From Yinghuangia sp051388915 (lineage in GTDB: Bacteria > Actinomycetota > Actinomycetes > Streptomycetales > Streptomycetaceae): DNA of 64,000 bases. The translations under genes were made by a program, and so were the position numbers. Positions 33,304 to 45,249 of this stretch are shown piece by piece (within the stretch, counting starts at the first letter, position 1; each line of letters starts with the position of its first letter). A model generated the notes under the pieces. It did no database searches and was not told the DNA's origin. It worked only from the letters and a program-made list of their open reading frames with translations. The stretch covers positions 434,001 through 498,000 of the forward strand of contig NZ_JBPKBH010000001.1 in assembly GCF_051388915.1 (NCBI RefSeq), read 5' to 3'.

Positions 33304-34425
33304 ATGTCGGCACCGAACAAGTCGTACGACCCGGTCGAGGTGGAGTCGCTGAAACCGGAGGAGGTCGACAAGGCGCGCGACGCAGCCCTGGCCGCGTTCG
33401 CCGCCGCCGGCGATCTCGACGCCCTGCACGAGGCGAAGATCGCCCACACCGGCGACCGCTCCCCGCTCGCACTCGCCAACCGCGAGATCGGCGCCCTGCC
33501 CCCGCACGCCAAGGCCGAGGCCGGCAAGCGCGTCGGCCAGGCCCGCGGCGCGGTCAACCAGGCGCTCGCGGCCCGCCGCGAGGAGCTGGAGGCGGAGCGC
33601 GACGCACGCGTCCTGGTCGAGGAGACCGTCGACGTCACGCTGCCGTGGGACCGCGCCCAGCGCGGCGCACGGCATCCGCTGACCACCCTCGCGGAGCGCG
33701 TCGGCGACGTGTTCGTCGCCATGGGGTACGAGGTCGCAGAGGGCCCCGAGGTCGAGGCCGAGTGGTACAACTTCGACGCCCTCAACATCGCCCCGGACCA
33801 CCCCGCCCGCACGATGCAGGACACGTTCTTCGTGCAGGCCGCCGACGGCACCCCGGACTCCGGCGTCGTCCTGCGCACCCACACCTCGCCGGTGCAGATC
33901 CGCACGATGCTCACGCGCACGCCGCCGATCTACGTGATCTGCCCGGGCCGCGTCTACCGCACCGACGAGCTGGACGCCACGCACACCCCGGTGTTCGGCC
34001 AGGTCGAGGGCCTCGCGGTCGACAAGGGCCTGACCATGGCGCACCTCAAGGGCACCCTGGACCACTTCGCCGCGTCCATGTTCGGCGAGGGCCTGGTGAC
34101 GCGCATGCGCCCGTCGTACTTCCCGTTCACCGAGCCGTCCGCGGAGGTCGACCTCCAGTGCTTCGTGTGCCGCGGCGCGTCGGTGGGCGACCCCGACAAC
34201 CCGTGCCGCACCTGCCGGTCCGAGGGCTGGATCGAGTGGGGCGGCTGCGGCATGGTCAACCCGCGGGTGCTCGTCGCCTGCGGCATCGACCCGGGGGAGT
34301 ACAGCGGCTTCGCCTTCGGCATGGGACTGGAACGCACCCTGATGTTCCGTCACAACGTCGAGGACATGCGGGACATGGTCGAGGGTGACGTGCGCTTCAC
34401 CCTTCCGTTCGGGATGGAGATCTGA
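33304..34425 (+). CDS. pheS: Phenylalanyl-tRNA synthetase alpha subunit
   Basis: The 373-residue catalytic subunit of the heterotetrameric synthetase that charges tRNA-Phe. An N-terminal coiled coil (about 1-100; VGQARGAVNQALAARREELE) is followed by the class II core: motif 2 region VYRTDELDATHTPVFGQVEG, and motif 3 FGMGLERTLMFRHN. A cysteine-rich insertion CFVCRGASVGDPDNPCRTCR holds two CxxC pairs, plausibly a zinc site seen in actinobacterial PheS. The ATG follows GGAGCACTGGAAG. The stop overlaps the pheT ATG by 1 base, ensuring coupled synthesis. Confidence 0.97.
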   Translation: MSAPNKSYDPVEVESLKPEEVDKARDAALAAFAAAGDLDALHEAKIAHTGDRSPLALANREIGALPPHAKAEAGKRVGQARGAVNQALAARREELEAERDARVLVEETVDVTLPWDRAQRGARHPLTTLAERVGDVFVAMGYEVAEGPEVEAEWYNFDALNIAPDHPARTMQDTFFVQAADGTPDSGVVLRTHTSPVQIRTMLTRTPPIYVICPGRVYRTDELDATHTPVFGQVEGLAVDKGLTMAHLKGTLDHFAASMFGEGLVTRMRPSYFPFTEPSAEVDLQCFVCRGASVGDPDNPCRTCRSEGWIEWGGCGMVNPRVLVACGIDPGEYSGFAFGMGLERTLMFRHNVEDMRDMVEGDVRFTLPFGMEI

Positions 34426-36944
34426 TGCGGGTCCCGCTTTCTTGGCTGCGGGAGTACGTCGACCTGCCGGCCGGGGAGTCCGGCCGCGACGTCGCGGACA
34501 AGCTCGTCGCCCTCGGTCTCGAGGTCGAGACCGTCGACCAGCTCGGCAGCGACCTCAAGGGTCCGCTGGTGGTCGGCCAGGTGCTGGAGATCGAGGAGTT
34601 GGAGGGCTTCAAGAAGCCCATCCGCTTCTGCCGGGTCGACGTGGGCGACGCCAACGGCACCGGCGAGCCGCAGCAGATCGTGTGCGGCGCGACGAACTTC
34701 GACGTGGACGACAAGGTCGTGGTGATCCTGCCCGGCGGCGTGCTGCCCGGCGGGTTCGCGATCTCGGCGCGGAAGACGTACGGCAAGCCGTCCGAGGGCA
34801 TGATCTGCTCGGCCCGCGAGCTGGGCATGGGCGATGACGCTGCGTCGAATTCAAAGGCGGGCGGCATCATCGTGCTGCCGATCGAGGTCGAGGTCGGTGC
34901 CGACGCGATCGAACTGCTCGGCCTGGTCGACGAGGTGCTCGACATCGCCGTCACGCCCGACCGCGGCTACTGCCTGTCGCTGCGCGGCGTGGCCCGCGAG
35001 GCGGCCATCGCGTACGGCATCCCGCTGCGCGACCCGGCGCTGCTGGACGTGCCCGCGCCGAACTCGTACGGCTACCCGGTGGCCGTCGAGGCCGCGGACG
35101 GCTGCCGCCGCTTCGTGGCGCGCACCGTCGTCGGCGTCGACCCCGCCGCGCCCTCGCCGCTGTGGCTCCAGCGCCGCGTGCAGATGGCCGGCATGCGCCC
35201 GATCTCGCTCGCCGTCGACGTCACGAACTACGTGATGCTCGAACTCGGCCAGCCGCTGCACGCGTACGACCGCGGCGCCCTCCAGGGCACCATCGGGGTC
35301 CGCCGCGCGCACGAGGGCGAGAAGCTGACCACGCTCGACGGCGTGACGCGCGTCCTCGACCGCGAGGACCTGCTGATCACCGACAACAGCGGCCCGATCG
35401 GCCTGGCCGGCGTCATGGGCGGCACGACCACCGAGATCGGCCCGGAGACGAGTGACATCGTCATCGAGGCCGCCAATTTCGACCCGGTGTCGATCGCCCG
35501 CACCGCACGGCGCCACAAGCTCGGCTCGGAGGCGTCGCGGCGCTTCGAGCGCGGTGTCGACCCCGAGGCCGCGCGCGCGGCCGCCCAGCGGGCCGTCGAC
35601 CTGCTCGTGCTGCTCGGCGGCGAGGGCGCGGTCGCCGAGGCCGGGGTCACCGAGGTGGACGCGCCGCGCGAGCCGGTGCGCATCGGCATGGGCGTGGACC
35701 ACCCGACCAACGTGGCCGGCATCGCCTACACCGCCGAGACCGTCGCGCAGCGTCTCCAGGAGGTCGGCTGCGCGGTCGAGGGCATCGACGCGCTGACCGT
35801 CACGCCGCCGACCTGGCGGCCGGACCTGACCGACCCGAACGACCTGGCGGAAGAGGTCATCCGCCTGGAGGGCTACGACCGCGTCCCGTCGTCGCTGCCG
35901 CAGGTCCCGGCCGGGCGCGGGTTGACCCCCGCCCAGCGCCTGCGCCGCCGCGTGGGCCGCGCGCTCGCGGGCGACGGCTACACCGAGGTGCTGAACTACC
36001 CGTTCGTCGGCGACGCGGTCCTCGACGCCTTCGGGCTCGACCCGTCGGACCCGCGCCGCGCCACGGTCAAGCTGGTCAACCCGATCTCCGACGAGGAGCC
36101 GGGGCTGCGCACCACGCTGCTGCCGGGGCTGCTCACCGCGCTGCGCCGCAACGTCGGGCGCGGCAACGCGGACGCCGCGCTGTTCGAGGCGGGCCTGGTG
36201 TTCCGGCCCAAGGCCGAGCGTCCGGTGGCGCCGCGGCTGCCGGTCGACCGGCGCCCGACCGACGCGGAGTTGGCGCAGCTCGCCGACGCGCTGCCCGATC
36301 AGCCGTACCGCGTCGCGGTCGTCCTCGCGGGCGAGCGCGCGCCGTCGGGCTGGTGGGGGAGCGGCCGGACGGAGAGCTGGGCGGACGCCGTCGAGGCCGC
36401 CCGTACCGTGGCCCGGGCCGTCGGCGCGGAGCTGACGGTACGCCAGGACCGGCACGCCCCCTGGCACCCCGGCCGCTGCGCGGTGCTGCTCGTCGGGGAC
36501 ACGGTCGTGGGCCACGCCGGGGAGCTGCATCCGCGCGTCGTGAAGGCGTTGCAGTTGCCCGAGCGGACCAGTGCGATGGAGCTGGACCTCGACCTTCTCA
36601 CCGCGTCGCAGGACGCGCAGGGCGGCGAGCGCCTTGCCGCGGCGGGCCGCATCTCGGCCTTCCCGGTCGCCACGCAGGATGTCGCGCTGATCGTGGACGC
36701 GGCCGTCCCGACGGCCGAGGTCGAGGCGGCGCTGCGCGAGGGCGCGGGCGAACTGCTGGAGTCGCTGCGGCTGTTCGACGTCTTCACCGGCGAGCAGATC
36801 GGCGGGGGCCGCAAGTCGCTTGCCTACGCGCTGCGCTTCCGCGCGGCGGACCGCACGCTGACCGCCGAGGAGTCCACCGCGGCGCGCGACGCGGCGGTTG
36901 CCCTGGCGGCGGAGCGCACGGGCGCGGTCCTGCGCGGGGCGTGA
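34425..36944 (+). CDS. pheT: Phenylalanyl-tRNA synthetase beta subunit
   Basis: The 839-residue tRNA-binding and editing subunit. The N-terminus (MRVPLSWLREYVDLPAG) leads into an EMAP-type tRNA-binding domain (VGQVLEIEELEGFKKPIRFC, about 40-150). The B3/B4 editing domain follows (RPISLAVDVTNYVMLELGQPLHAYD), then B5 (RRHKLGSEASRRFERGVDPE). The inactive class-II-like core comes next (RLRRRVGRALAGDGYTEVLNYPFV) and the C-terminal ferredoxin-like anticodon-binding domain (RISAFPVATQDVALIVD; LRFRAADRTLTAEE). All parts appear intact. A long terminator hairpin ends the transcript. Confidence 0.97.
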   Translation: MRVPLSWLREYVDLPAGESGRDVADKLVALGLEVETVDQLGSDLKGPLVVGQVLEIEELEGFKKPIRFCRVDVGDANGTGEPQQIVCGATNFDVDDKVVVILPGGVLPGGFAISARKTYGKPSEGMICSARELGMGDDAASNSKAGGIIVLPIEVEVGADAIELLGLVDEVLDIAVTPDRGYCLSLRGVAREAAIAYGIPLRDPALLDVPAPNSYGYPVAVEAADGCRRFVARTVVGVDPAAPSPLWLQRRVQMAGMRPISLAVDVTNYVMLELGQPLHAYDRGALQGTIGVRRAHEGEKLTTLDGVTRVLDREDLLITDNSGPIGLAGVMGGTTTEIGPETSDIVIEAANFDPVSIARTARRHKLGSEASRRFERGVDPEAARAAAQRAVDLLVLLGGEGAVAEAGVTEVDAPREPVRIGMGVDHPTNVAGIAYTAETVAQRLQEVGCAVEGIDALTVTPPTWRPDLTDPNDLAEEVIRLEGYDRVPSSLPQVPAGRGLTPAQRLRRRVGRALAGDGYTEVLNYPFVGDAVLDAFGLDPSDPRRATVKLVNPISDEEPGLRTTLLPGLLTALRRNVGRGNADAALFEAGLVFRPKAERPVAPRLPVDRRPTDAELAQLADALPDQPYRVAVVLAGERAPSGWWGSGRTESWADAVEAARTVARAVGAELTVRQDRHAPWHPGRCAVLLVGDTVVGHAGELHPRVVKALQLPERTSAMELDLDLLTASQDAQGGERLAAAGRISAFPVATQDVALIVDAAVPTAEVEAALREGAGELLESLRLFDVFTGEQIGGGRKSLAYALRFRAADRTLTAEESTAARDAAVALAAERTGAVLRGA

Positions 36945-36974
36945 TCCGGGCGCGGCACCACTGAGAATTGAAAG

Positions 36975-37017
36975 ACGCCGAGGGCCCCAGGAGTTCGCCT
37001 CCTGGGGCCCTCGGCGT
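36975..37017. terminator. Long bidirectional hairpin terminator after pheT
   Basis: ACGCCGAGGGCCCCAGGAG (36975-36993) pairs perfectly with 36999-37017 around TTCGC: a 19-bp stem. Thirty bases after pheT and upstream of the converging SDR gene stop, it can terminate both transcripts. Confidence 0.92.
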
Positions 37018-37128
37018 TGCGGCGGACGATCGCACGCTGCCGCGATTGCCCATCTGCTTGAGCGCCACTCTTGTAACGCGGAAAGCCATGGGAGCGAACC
37101 CCCGGACGGCTGTGGCGCGTTGCGCGGC

Positions 37129-37929
37129 CTACTGCTGAGGGTCGTCGGGCCCGTAAGGGCGCAGGTGAAGGCGCCGGGCGTCCGTTTCGGCCAGTTCGTC
37201 CGCCCGGGCCGCAAGAGCCGTCAGGTCGTCCTTGCCCGCGTGGAGGAAGCGCCCGGACAGGGCGTCGAGGCGGCCGTGCGCGACGGCGACGACGGCGTCG
37301 AGGAACAGGTCGATGTCGTACCAGTCCGTCCGGCCTTCGAACATGTCCATGGCCGCGGTCATGTCCGTGGGGACGGCGCCCGGGGAGATGTCGAAGATGT
37401 AAACGCCGTGTTCGGCGAGCGGACCGGCAAGGGTGTCCGTCAGGCGCATGAGCGCGCCCTTGGACACCGAGTAGGCCGAGTAGTGCGGGTCCGGCCTGAC
37501 CGCGAAGCCGCTGCCCAGGTTGACGATGCGGCCGTGGCGCCGCGCCACCATACCCGGCAGTACCGCCCGGTCGACGTTGGCGGGCCCGCGCAGGTTGGTC
37601 TCCACGACGTCCCACCACTGCGCGAAGTCGGCCTCCCAGAAGGGGACTTCCTTCGCATCGATGAGGCCCGCGTTGTTGACGACGAGATCCAGCGGGCCGA
37701 GCGCGGCCTCGGCCTCGCGCACCGCGCGGGCGACCGCCTGCGGGTCGGTGACGTCGGCGACGACCGAGGTGACGCGGGTGCCGCTGCGGGACAGGTCGGC
37801 GTGCGTGTCGGCGACGGACGCCGACGTGCGGCCCAGCAGGGCGACGGCCACGCCCTCGTCGGCCAGGCGCTCGGCGACAGCCCGGCCGATGCCGCGTCCG
37901 GCGCCGGTGACCAGCGCCGTCGCGGTCAC
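37129..37929 (-). CDS. Short-chain dehydrogenase/reductase
   Basis: A 266-residue SDR of the classical type. Its GTG (37929) overlaps the stop of the upstream AftB-like gene by 4 bases (GTGA), so it is translationally coupled to it. The cofactor motif TALVTGAGRGIGRAVAERL, the NNAG tetrad within LDLVVNNAGLID, a catalytic Ser in IVNLGSGFAV, and YSAYSVSKGALM (Tyr-x-x-x-Lys) are all present. NAD or NADP preference is not decided. The substrate is unknown; coupling to a cell-wall-type glycosyltransferase suggests a sugar or polyprenol-linked sugar substrate, which is inference only. Confidence 0.9.
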   Translation of the reverse strand: MTATALVTGAGRGIGRAVAERLADEGVAVALLGRTSASVADTHADLSRSGTRVTSVVADVTDPQAVARAVREAEAALGPLDLVVNNAGLIDAKEVPFWEADFAQWWDVVETNLRGPANVDRAVLPGMVARRHGRIVNLGSGFAVRPDPHYSAYSVSKGALMRLTDTLAGPLAEHGVYIFDISPGAVPTDMTAAMDMFEGRTDWYDIDLFLDAVVAVAHGRLDALSGRFLHAGKDDLTALAARADELAETDARRLHLRPYGPDDPQQ

Positions 37930-39797
37930 GAGGAGTCCTTGCCGGGGGTGGTTTCGAGCGTGAACATTTTGTCCAGGTACCCCTCGGGGAGCTCGTCCAC
38001 GCCGCACACCTGCTTCATCGCGTCGTGCGGGTTGTTCGGGAAGCGGAAGGTGGTGCGCTCGACCGAGCCGGTGAGGTTCTTCCAGAACCGCTTCCACGTC
38101 ATCGGCTCGCTGACCGAGTCCTGCAACTCCTTGAGCTTCCCGCGGTTCTCGTCGCCGCAGGTGAGTGCGAACTTGGCCTGGGCGACCCGGAGCGGGTCGA
38201 TGCCGGGCGGCAGGATCGCGTCGGTGGGCACGTACATCGCGAACAGCCAGGCGATGTCGAGCTCCTTCTCGTGGCCGGGGCGGCCGCGTCCGGTCAGCTC
38301 CTGGTGCGCGGCGAGCGGCGACGCGAGGCCGAGGATGTCGATGGACCGGCCGTCGAGGGGGACGGCCGCGCCGCTCATGCCCAGGTTCAGCCAGGAGGCG
38401 GCGTACGGCGCCGGGTCGTCGGGCTTGAGGGGGGTGACGTAGAAGCCGTCGTACCAGGGGTAGATCAGCACATGGGTGTGCTCGTCCTTGGCGACGCGCA
38501 CCGCCTCGGGGAAGCGCGGGTAGTGTGCGAGGTAGTCGTCGGCGGTGACCGGGTGGGCGATGCCCATCGCGTCGACGTAGAAGCCGCGCTCGTCCGCGAT
38601 GATCTTGTTGGGGCTGAGCCCGGTGTACGGCACGCGCAGCACGAAGCCGCAGATCAGCGCCCACACGACGACGGCACTCGCGACCGGCAGCGCGAGGCGG
38701 CCGGACGGCACGAGCAGGATCGGCAGCATCGCGACGAACAGCGCGGGCAGCAGCATGCGTGCGTGCATGAAGTCGCCGCCGACCTTGACGACGTACAGGC
38801 CCATGAGCGCGGCCACGACCACCGGCATCACGAACACGGCGGTGCGCCCGGCGTCCTCGCGCGCGGCGGCCTTGAGGCCGACCGGGCGGATCCGCACGAC
38901 CAGCGTGGCGACGACCATCGCGCTGAGTGCCAGGATCGGGAGCCACAGGCCGTAGGGGGCGATGAAGTCGCGGGCGTACGTCCCGCCGCGCCGCCAGTCG
39001 CTGCCCGACGCCTCCTTCGCTATGGCCGGGAGCGGCAGCAGCACGCCGTAGTAGCCGGCCCGGAAGATTTCGTACGCGACCGGCAGCACCGCGGCGACGC
39101 CCAGGTGCGCGAAGACCGAGCGCAGGCGCGGGCGCCGGACGAACCACAGCGCGACGAGGAACCCGGCGCTCGCGATGGCGAGGTCGGGGCGCACCATCGG
39201 GCCCAGTCCGGCGAGCACGGCGAGCGGGTACGTGACGCGCGCGCGGCCGTCCTCCAGCGCGCGCACCAGCAGCCACCAGCAGCCCGCGGTCCACAGCGTG
39301 GTCAGGCCGGTCTCCAGGCCCGAGGTCGCGAAGTCCCAGATCGGCGGCAGCGCGAGGAGCACCGCGACGCCGGCCGGCAGCAGCAGGCGGCCGGGGGCGT
39401 ACGGCTGGTAGAGGCGCCGAGTGGCGTCCAGCGCGATCGCGTAGCCGGCGGTCGCGCACAGCAGGCCGAGGTAGACCGCGATGCGGCTGATGTCGGCGCC
39501 GGTGACCCAGCCGACCAGGACGAGGAGCCACTGCCACACGGTGCTGGTGGACGCCTCGGCGCGCTCGCCCACGTTGTACACCGGGCCGTTGCCGGCCAGG
39601 ATCTGCCGGACCGTGCGGGTGAAGATCAGGCCGTCGTCGCTGATCCAGCGCCGGGCGAACCCGAGGACGAGAATCACCGCGGTCGGCAGGACGACCATGA
39701 GGGTGTTCCAGCGCTTCGCCAGTTGCGTCCCGCGCGGGGACTCGTCCTGCGCGTGTCCAAGGCCGGTGCGCCGCGACAGCACACTGACGAGGCTCAT
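37926..39797 (-). CDS. AftB-like GT-C membrane glycosyltransferase, copy 1
   Basis: A 623-residue multi-spanning membrane protein. The ATG at 39797 follows GGAGT. The N-terminus contains RRWISDDGLIFTRTVRQILAG, then NGPVYNVGERAEASTST, strongly resembling mycobacterial AftB, the terminal beta-1,2-arabinofuranosyltransferase (about 630 residues). The DD pair is the catalytic aspartate region of GT-C enzymes. About ten membrane segments are followed by a soluble C-terminal domain (about 410-623). Automatic annotations of such proteins often read ZomB. Streptomycetes lack the mycobacterial arabinogalactan, so the acceptor is unknown. It pairs with a close tandem paralogue and an SDR. Confidence 0.82.
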   Translation of the reverse strand: MSLVSVLSRRTGLGHAQDESPRGTQLAKRWNTLMVVLPTAVILVLGFARRWISDDGLIFTRTVRQILAGNGPVYNVGERAEASTSTVWQWLLVLVGWVTGADISRIAVYLGLLCATAGYAIALDATRRLYQPYAPGRLLLPAGVAVLLALPPIWDFATSGLETGLTTLWTAGCWWLLVRALEDGRARVTYPLAVLAGLGPMVRPDLAIASAGFLVALWFVRRPRLRSVFAHLGVAAVLPVAYEIFRAGYYGVLLPLPAIAKEASGSDWRRGGTYARDFIAPYGLWLPILALSAMVVATLVVRIRPVGLKAAAREDAGRTAVFVMPVVVAALMGLYVVKVGGDFMHARMLLPALFVAMLPILLVPSGRLALPVASAVVVWALICGFVLRVPYTGLSPNKIIADERGFYVDAMGIAHPVTADDYLAHYPRFPEAVRVAKDEHTHVLIYPWYDGFYVTPLKPDDPAPYAASWLNLGMSGAAVPLDGRSIDILGLASPLAAHQELTGRGRPGHEKELDIAWLFAMYVPTDAILPPGIDPLRVAQAKFALTCGDENRGKLKELQDSVSEPMTWKRFWKNLTGSVERTTFRFPNNPHDAMKQVCGVDELPEGYLDKMFTLETTPGKDSS

Positions 39798-39977
39798 GTT
39801 TCGGGGACTCCAGATGGGCCGGTGCGACGGGTGACGGGGGACGGGCATGGGGGACCCGGGTCTCGCGGGGATCACCTGATAACGCGCAGGTTACCGTCAC
39901 GATAGCGGGTGGCGCGCTCCGTGGCGGGTACGGCCCGGCGCGGGTTCGCGCGCGCCGGGCCGCGTCCGTTTCCGGGC

Positions 39978-41816
39978 CTACTTGCAGAATTTCTTCTCGG
40001 CTTCGATGGGGTCGGCCGGAATGCGCAGGGTCGTGCGGTCGTAGGCGCCTGTGAGGTTCTTCCAGAACCGCTCGAAGGACATCGGCTCGGTGACCGAGTC
40101 CATGAGCTCCTTGACGTCGCCGCACTCCAGGGTGTGCTTGGCGGCGGCGATCTGGTCCTGTGGGGCGACGCCCGGCGGGATGTCCTTGAACGAGGCCGGG
40201 TCGACGTACATCGCCACCGCCCAGGCCACCGGCAGCAGCTTCTGGTGTCCGGACGGCGAGGGGTGGGTCTGTTCGATGTGCGAGCCGATCGGGTTGGACA
40301 GCCCCCACACGTCGACCACGATGCCGTCGATCGGCACGACCGCGCCGCCCACGCCGAGGCGGCCGATCACCAGGCCGACGGGGTAGTCGAGGTCCTTCCG
40401 CAGGGTGAGGCCGTCCGGGGCCATCCGGCTGAAGAACCCGAAGTTCGGGTCGAACACCATGATCCGCTCGCCGTCCTTCAGGGCGTGCACGATCTGGCTG
40501 TACGTCTTTTGCAGGGTGCGCACGTGCGGCTGCTGGCTGACCGGGTGCTCGGACTCCGTCCACCGCAGGTACATGTCGCGCTCGTTCCATACCTGCGGCA
40601 GGAAGATGCCCTGGACGTGCGGCGAGGTGACGTACCCGGTGCGCTGGAAGCCGCCGGTGAACACGGCCCAGGCGCACAGGGCCGCGACCACCGGGGTGGT
40701 GAGCCGGGTGAAGGGCGTGAGCGCGAGCGGGAGGACGGCCAGCAGCATCACCGGCATCCACATGCGGCCGTGCATGAAGTCGCCGCCGACCTTGATGACG
40801 TACAGCCCCTGGAACGCGGCGCACACCAGGGGGGTGAGCGCGACGATCAGGGTGCGCCGGGCGGGGCGGATGCGCAGTACGAGGATCACGATGAGCGCGA
40901 CCAGCAGCAGCGCGGGGATCCACAGGTCGTACGGCTTGACGTAGTCCTTGAGGTAGATCCACCCGCGGTCCCACGGCGACTCCGACGCCTCCTTGGTGAG
41001 GGCGGGCATCGGGAAGAGCAGGCCGTAATAGCCCATGCGGAAGATCTCGTAGGCGACCGGCAGGATCCCGGCGGCGACGAGCATGCCCGCGCAGCGCTTC
41101 CAGTTCGCCCGGGTGAGCAGGGCGAGGGAGACCAGGAAGATGAGCATGGTCAGCCCGAGGTCCGGCCGGACCAGCGGGCCGAGGCCGACGTACGCGCTGG
41201 TCAGCAGCAGTCTCCGCAGACTGGTGTCCTCGGGCTCGCGCTGCCAGACCGAGGTGAGCAGCGACCAGGACGAGCCGACCCAGAAGATGATCAGGCCGGT
41301 CTCCATGCCCGCGGTCGTGAAGTCCCAGACGGACGGGACGGCAACGAAGACCAGGGCCCCCGCGGGCAGCAGGAAGCGCGCCGACGTCGTGCCGCGGTAG
41401 AGGCGGCGGGTGCCGTCCAGGGCCAGCCACATGCCCGCCACGGAGAGCGCGAGGCCGAGGTAGACCGCGGTGACGGCGAGCTGCCAGGGACTGATCCAGT
41501 CGAAGGCGACGAGGAGCCACTGCCACGCGGTGCTGGTGGAGGTCTCGGTGCGCTCGCCGATGTTGTAGACGGGGCCGTTGCCCTCAAGGATCTGCCGGAC
41601 GGCGCGGGTGAAGATGAGGCCGTCGTCCGTCATCCACCGCTTCTGCCAGCCCATCACCGCGAGGATGACCGTGGGTATCGCCATCACGACCAGGTCGGCC
41701 GGGCGCACCGCGCGCAGCCGGGTCTTGAGGCGTCCGCCGAAGGTTCCTGAGGCCTGGGACGGGGACTCCGGAGGCGTGGTCTCGATCCGGTGGTCCGATC
41801 CGAGGGGAGTGGTCAC
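39978..41816 (-). CDS. AftB-like GT-C membrane glycosyltransferase, copy 2
   Basis: A 612-residue paralogue of the downstream gene. Shared landmarks are RWMTDDGLIFTRAVRQILEG, NGPVYNIGERTETSTSTAW, PLVRPDL, LPVAYEIFRMGYYGLLFP, and KVGGDFMHGRMW. The soluble C-terminal domain carries the matching SVTEPMSFERFWKNLTGAYDRTTLR, and the protein ends KKFCK. Both copies have the DD motif. The GTG at 41816 is used; the frame is open to 41882. 180 bases separate it from copy 1, so they may be a duplicated pair within one operon. Confidence 0.82.
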   Translation of the reverse strand: MTTPLGSDHRIETTPPESPSQASGTFGGRLKTRLRAVRPADLVVMAIPTVILAVMGWQKRWMTDDGLIFTRAVRQILEGNGPVYNIGERTETSTSTAWQWLLVAFDWISPWQLAVTAVYLGLALSVAGMWLALDGTRRLYRGTTSARFLLPAGALVFVAVPSVWDFTTAGMETGLIIFWVGSSWSLLTSVWQREPEDTSLRRLLLTSAYVGLGPLVRPDLGLTMLIFLVSLALLTRANWKRCAGMLVAAGILPVAYEIFRMGYYGLLFPMPALTKEASESPWDRGWIYLKDYVKPYDLWIPALLLVALIVILVLRIRPARRTLIVALTPLVCAAFQGLYVIKVGGDFMHGRMWMPVMLLAVLPLALTPFTRLTTPVVAALCAWAVFTGGFQRTGYVTSPHVQGIFLPQVWNERDMYLRWTESEHPVSQQPHVRTLQKTYSQIVHALKDGERIMVFDPNFGFFSRMAPDGLTLRKDLDYPVGLVIGRLGVGGAVVPIDGIVVDVWGLSNPIGSHIEQTHPSPSGHQKLLPVAWAVAMYVDPASFKDIPPGVAPQDQIAAAKHTLECGDVKELMDSVTEPMSFERFWKNLTGAYDRTTLRIPADPIEAEKKFCK

Positions 41817-42150
41817 TTCGTCTCGTTCGTCTCTGGGCGCGCAAGCTGCCGCGCGACGGTCGGGGTTCGGCGCCGTGCGCACAGTGCTGCGGACGGGCGC
41901 GTGGCGGTGCGTGGAAAGGCCAGATTCTAACGTAGGACGCCCAGGTCACGGGCGCGTGGCCGGGGTCTCGTACGGGTTGTTCGGTGGCGGGGAATTACCC
42001 GTCGGTTGTCGGCTTGATCCCCGTCTGGGGGGTCCGCGCGCGAGGTTCGGCCGAACGGGCGGCGGGTGCGGGCGGGGCCCTGTCGAGGTGGTGCCGTTCA
42101 CGGGATATCTTGATGTCGAGCAATGTTGCAGACGTGGAGCGGAGCACCCG

Positions 42151-44370
<2,220 letters not shown>

Positions 44371-44418
44371 GGCGGGGTGTCGGCTTGGGGCCGGCAGGGC
44401 CGAGAGACGTGAACCGGG

Positions 44419-44450
44419 CGCCCCGGACGGCTTTTCCGCCGTCCGGGGCG
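44419..44450 (+). terminator. Hairpin terminator after isocitrate dehydrogenase
   Basis: CGCCCCGGACGGC (44419-44431) pairs perfectly with GCCGTCCGGGGCG (44438-44450) around TTTTCC. It lies 49 bases after the icd stop and converges with the VOC gene, so it may serve both. Confidence 0.88.
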
Positions 44451-44508
44451 TTCGTCGTTCGGGCTGTCGGTGCGCGGGGCGGTCAGTGTGGGGTGTCTGT
44501 GTGGGGCG

Positions 44509-45249
44509 TCAGTGTGGGGCGAGGACGCAGAACTCGTGCCCCTCGGGGTCGACCAGGCAGGTCCACGGGACGTCGCCTTGGCCCAGGTCGAGGTCGGCGG
44601 CGCCGAGGCGGCGCAGCCGTGAGACTTCGGCGGCTTGGTCGTCGCCGGGGGCCGGGAGCAGGTCGAGGTGGACGCGGTCTGGCGCGTCCTTCCCGTCGGG
44701 CGTGCGGATGAATTCGAGGTACGGGCCGCCTCCCCGGGCGGCGCGAAGCCGGGCGAAGCCGTCGTCCACCTCGTGCGTGCACCAGCCGGTTGCCTCACCC
44801 CAGAACAGGGCCATGCCCCGCGGGTCGGCGCAGTCGACGACGATCGCGGCGATCGGCCCGGTGTCGCGGTAAATCTCGCGCGGCTCCAGCACGCAGAACT
44901 CGTTGCCCTCCGGGTCGGTGAGCACGGTCCACGGCACATCGCCCTGGCCGATGTCGGCGTGTGCGGCGCCGAGTTCGAGGAGGCGTACGACCAACTCCGC
45001 CTGATGGGCGGCGGAGGTGGTGGCCAGATCGAGGTGTAGCCGGTTTTTGGCCGTGCCCTTGGGTTCGGGAACCGGCACGACGTCGATACCGACGGCAACC
45101 GGATCCGGCCACACGAATTCCTCGGACGGCCCGACGTAGCTCGTCGCGCCGGGCCGGAACGCGGTCCACCCGAGCGCCGCCGCCCAGAACGCCCCCACCG
45201 CCACAGCGTCGATGGCCTTGATGTTCACCTGAACAGGTCGCAGCGCCAT
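44509..45249 (-). CDS. VOC family protein with two glyoxalase-like domains
   Basis: A 246-residue protein made of two vicinal-oxygen-chelate domains, about 1-125 and 126-246. The ATG at 45249 begins MALRPVQVNIKAIDAVAVGAF. Each domain ends with a similar strand (DVPWTVLTDPEGNEFCVLEP; DVPWTCLVDPEGHEFCVLAP). These resemble the fold of glyoxalase I and antibiotic-resistance proteins; which metal ligands survive is not clear by eye. The activity is unknown. It is divergent from argC; 232 bases lie between them. Confidence 0.87.
   Translation of the reverse strand: MALRPVQVNIKAIDAVAVGAFWAAALGWTAFRPGATSYVGPSEEFVWPDPVAVGIDVVPVPEPKGTAKNRLHLDLATTSAAHQAELVVRLLELGAAHADIGQGDVPWTVLTDPEGNEFCVLEPREIYRDTGPIAAIVVDCADPRGMALFWGEATGWCTHEVDDGFARLRAARGGGPYLEFIRTPDGKDAPDRVHLDLLPAPGDDQAAEVSRLRRLGAADLDLGQGDVPWTCLVDPEGHEFCVLAPH

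Noticed and set aside
37129..41526. Single 1465-residue minus-strand ORF
   Set aside because: It joins the SDR frame with shadow frames of two other genes. Only the last 266 codons are real, beginning at 37929.
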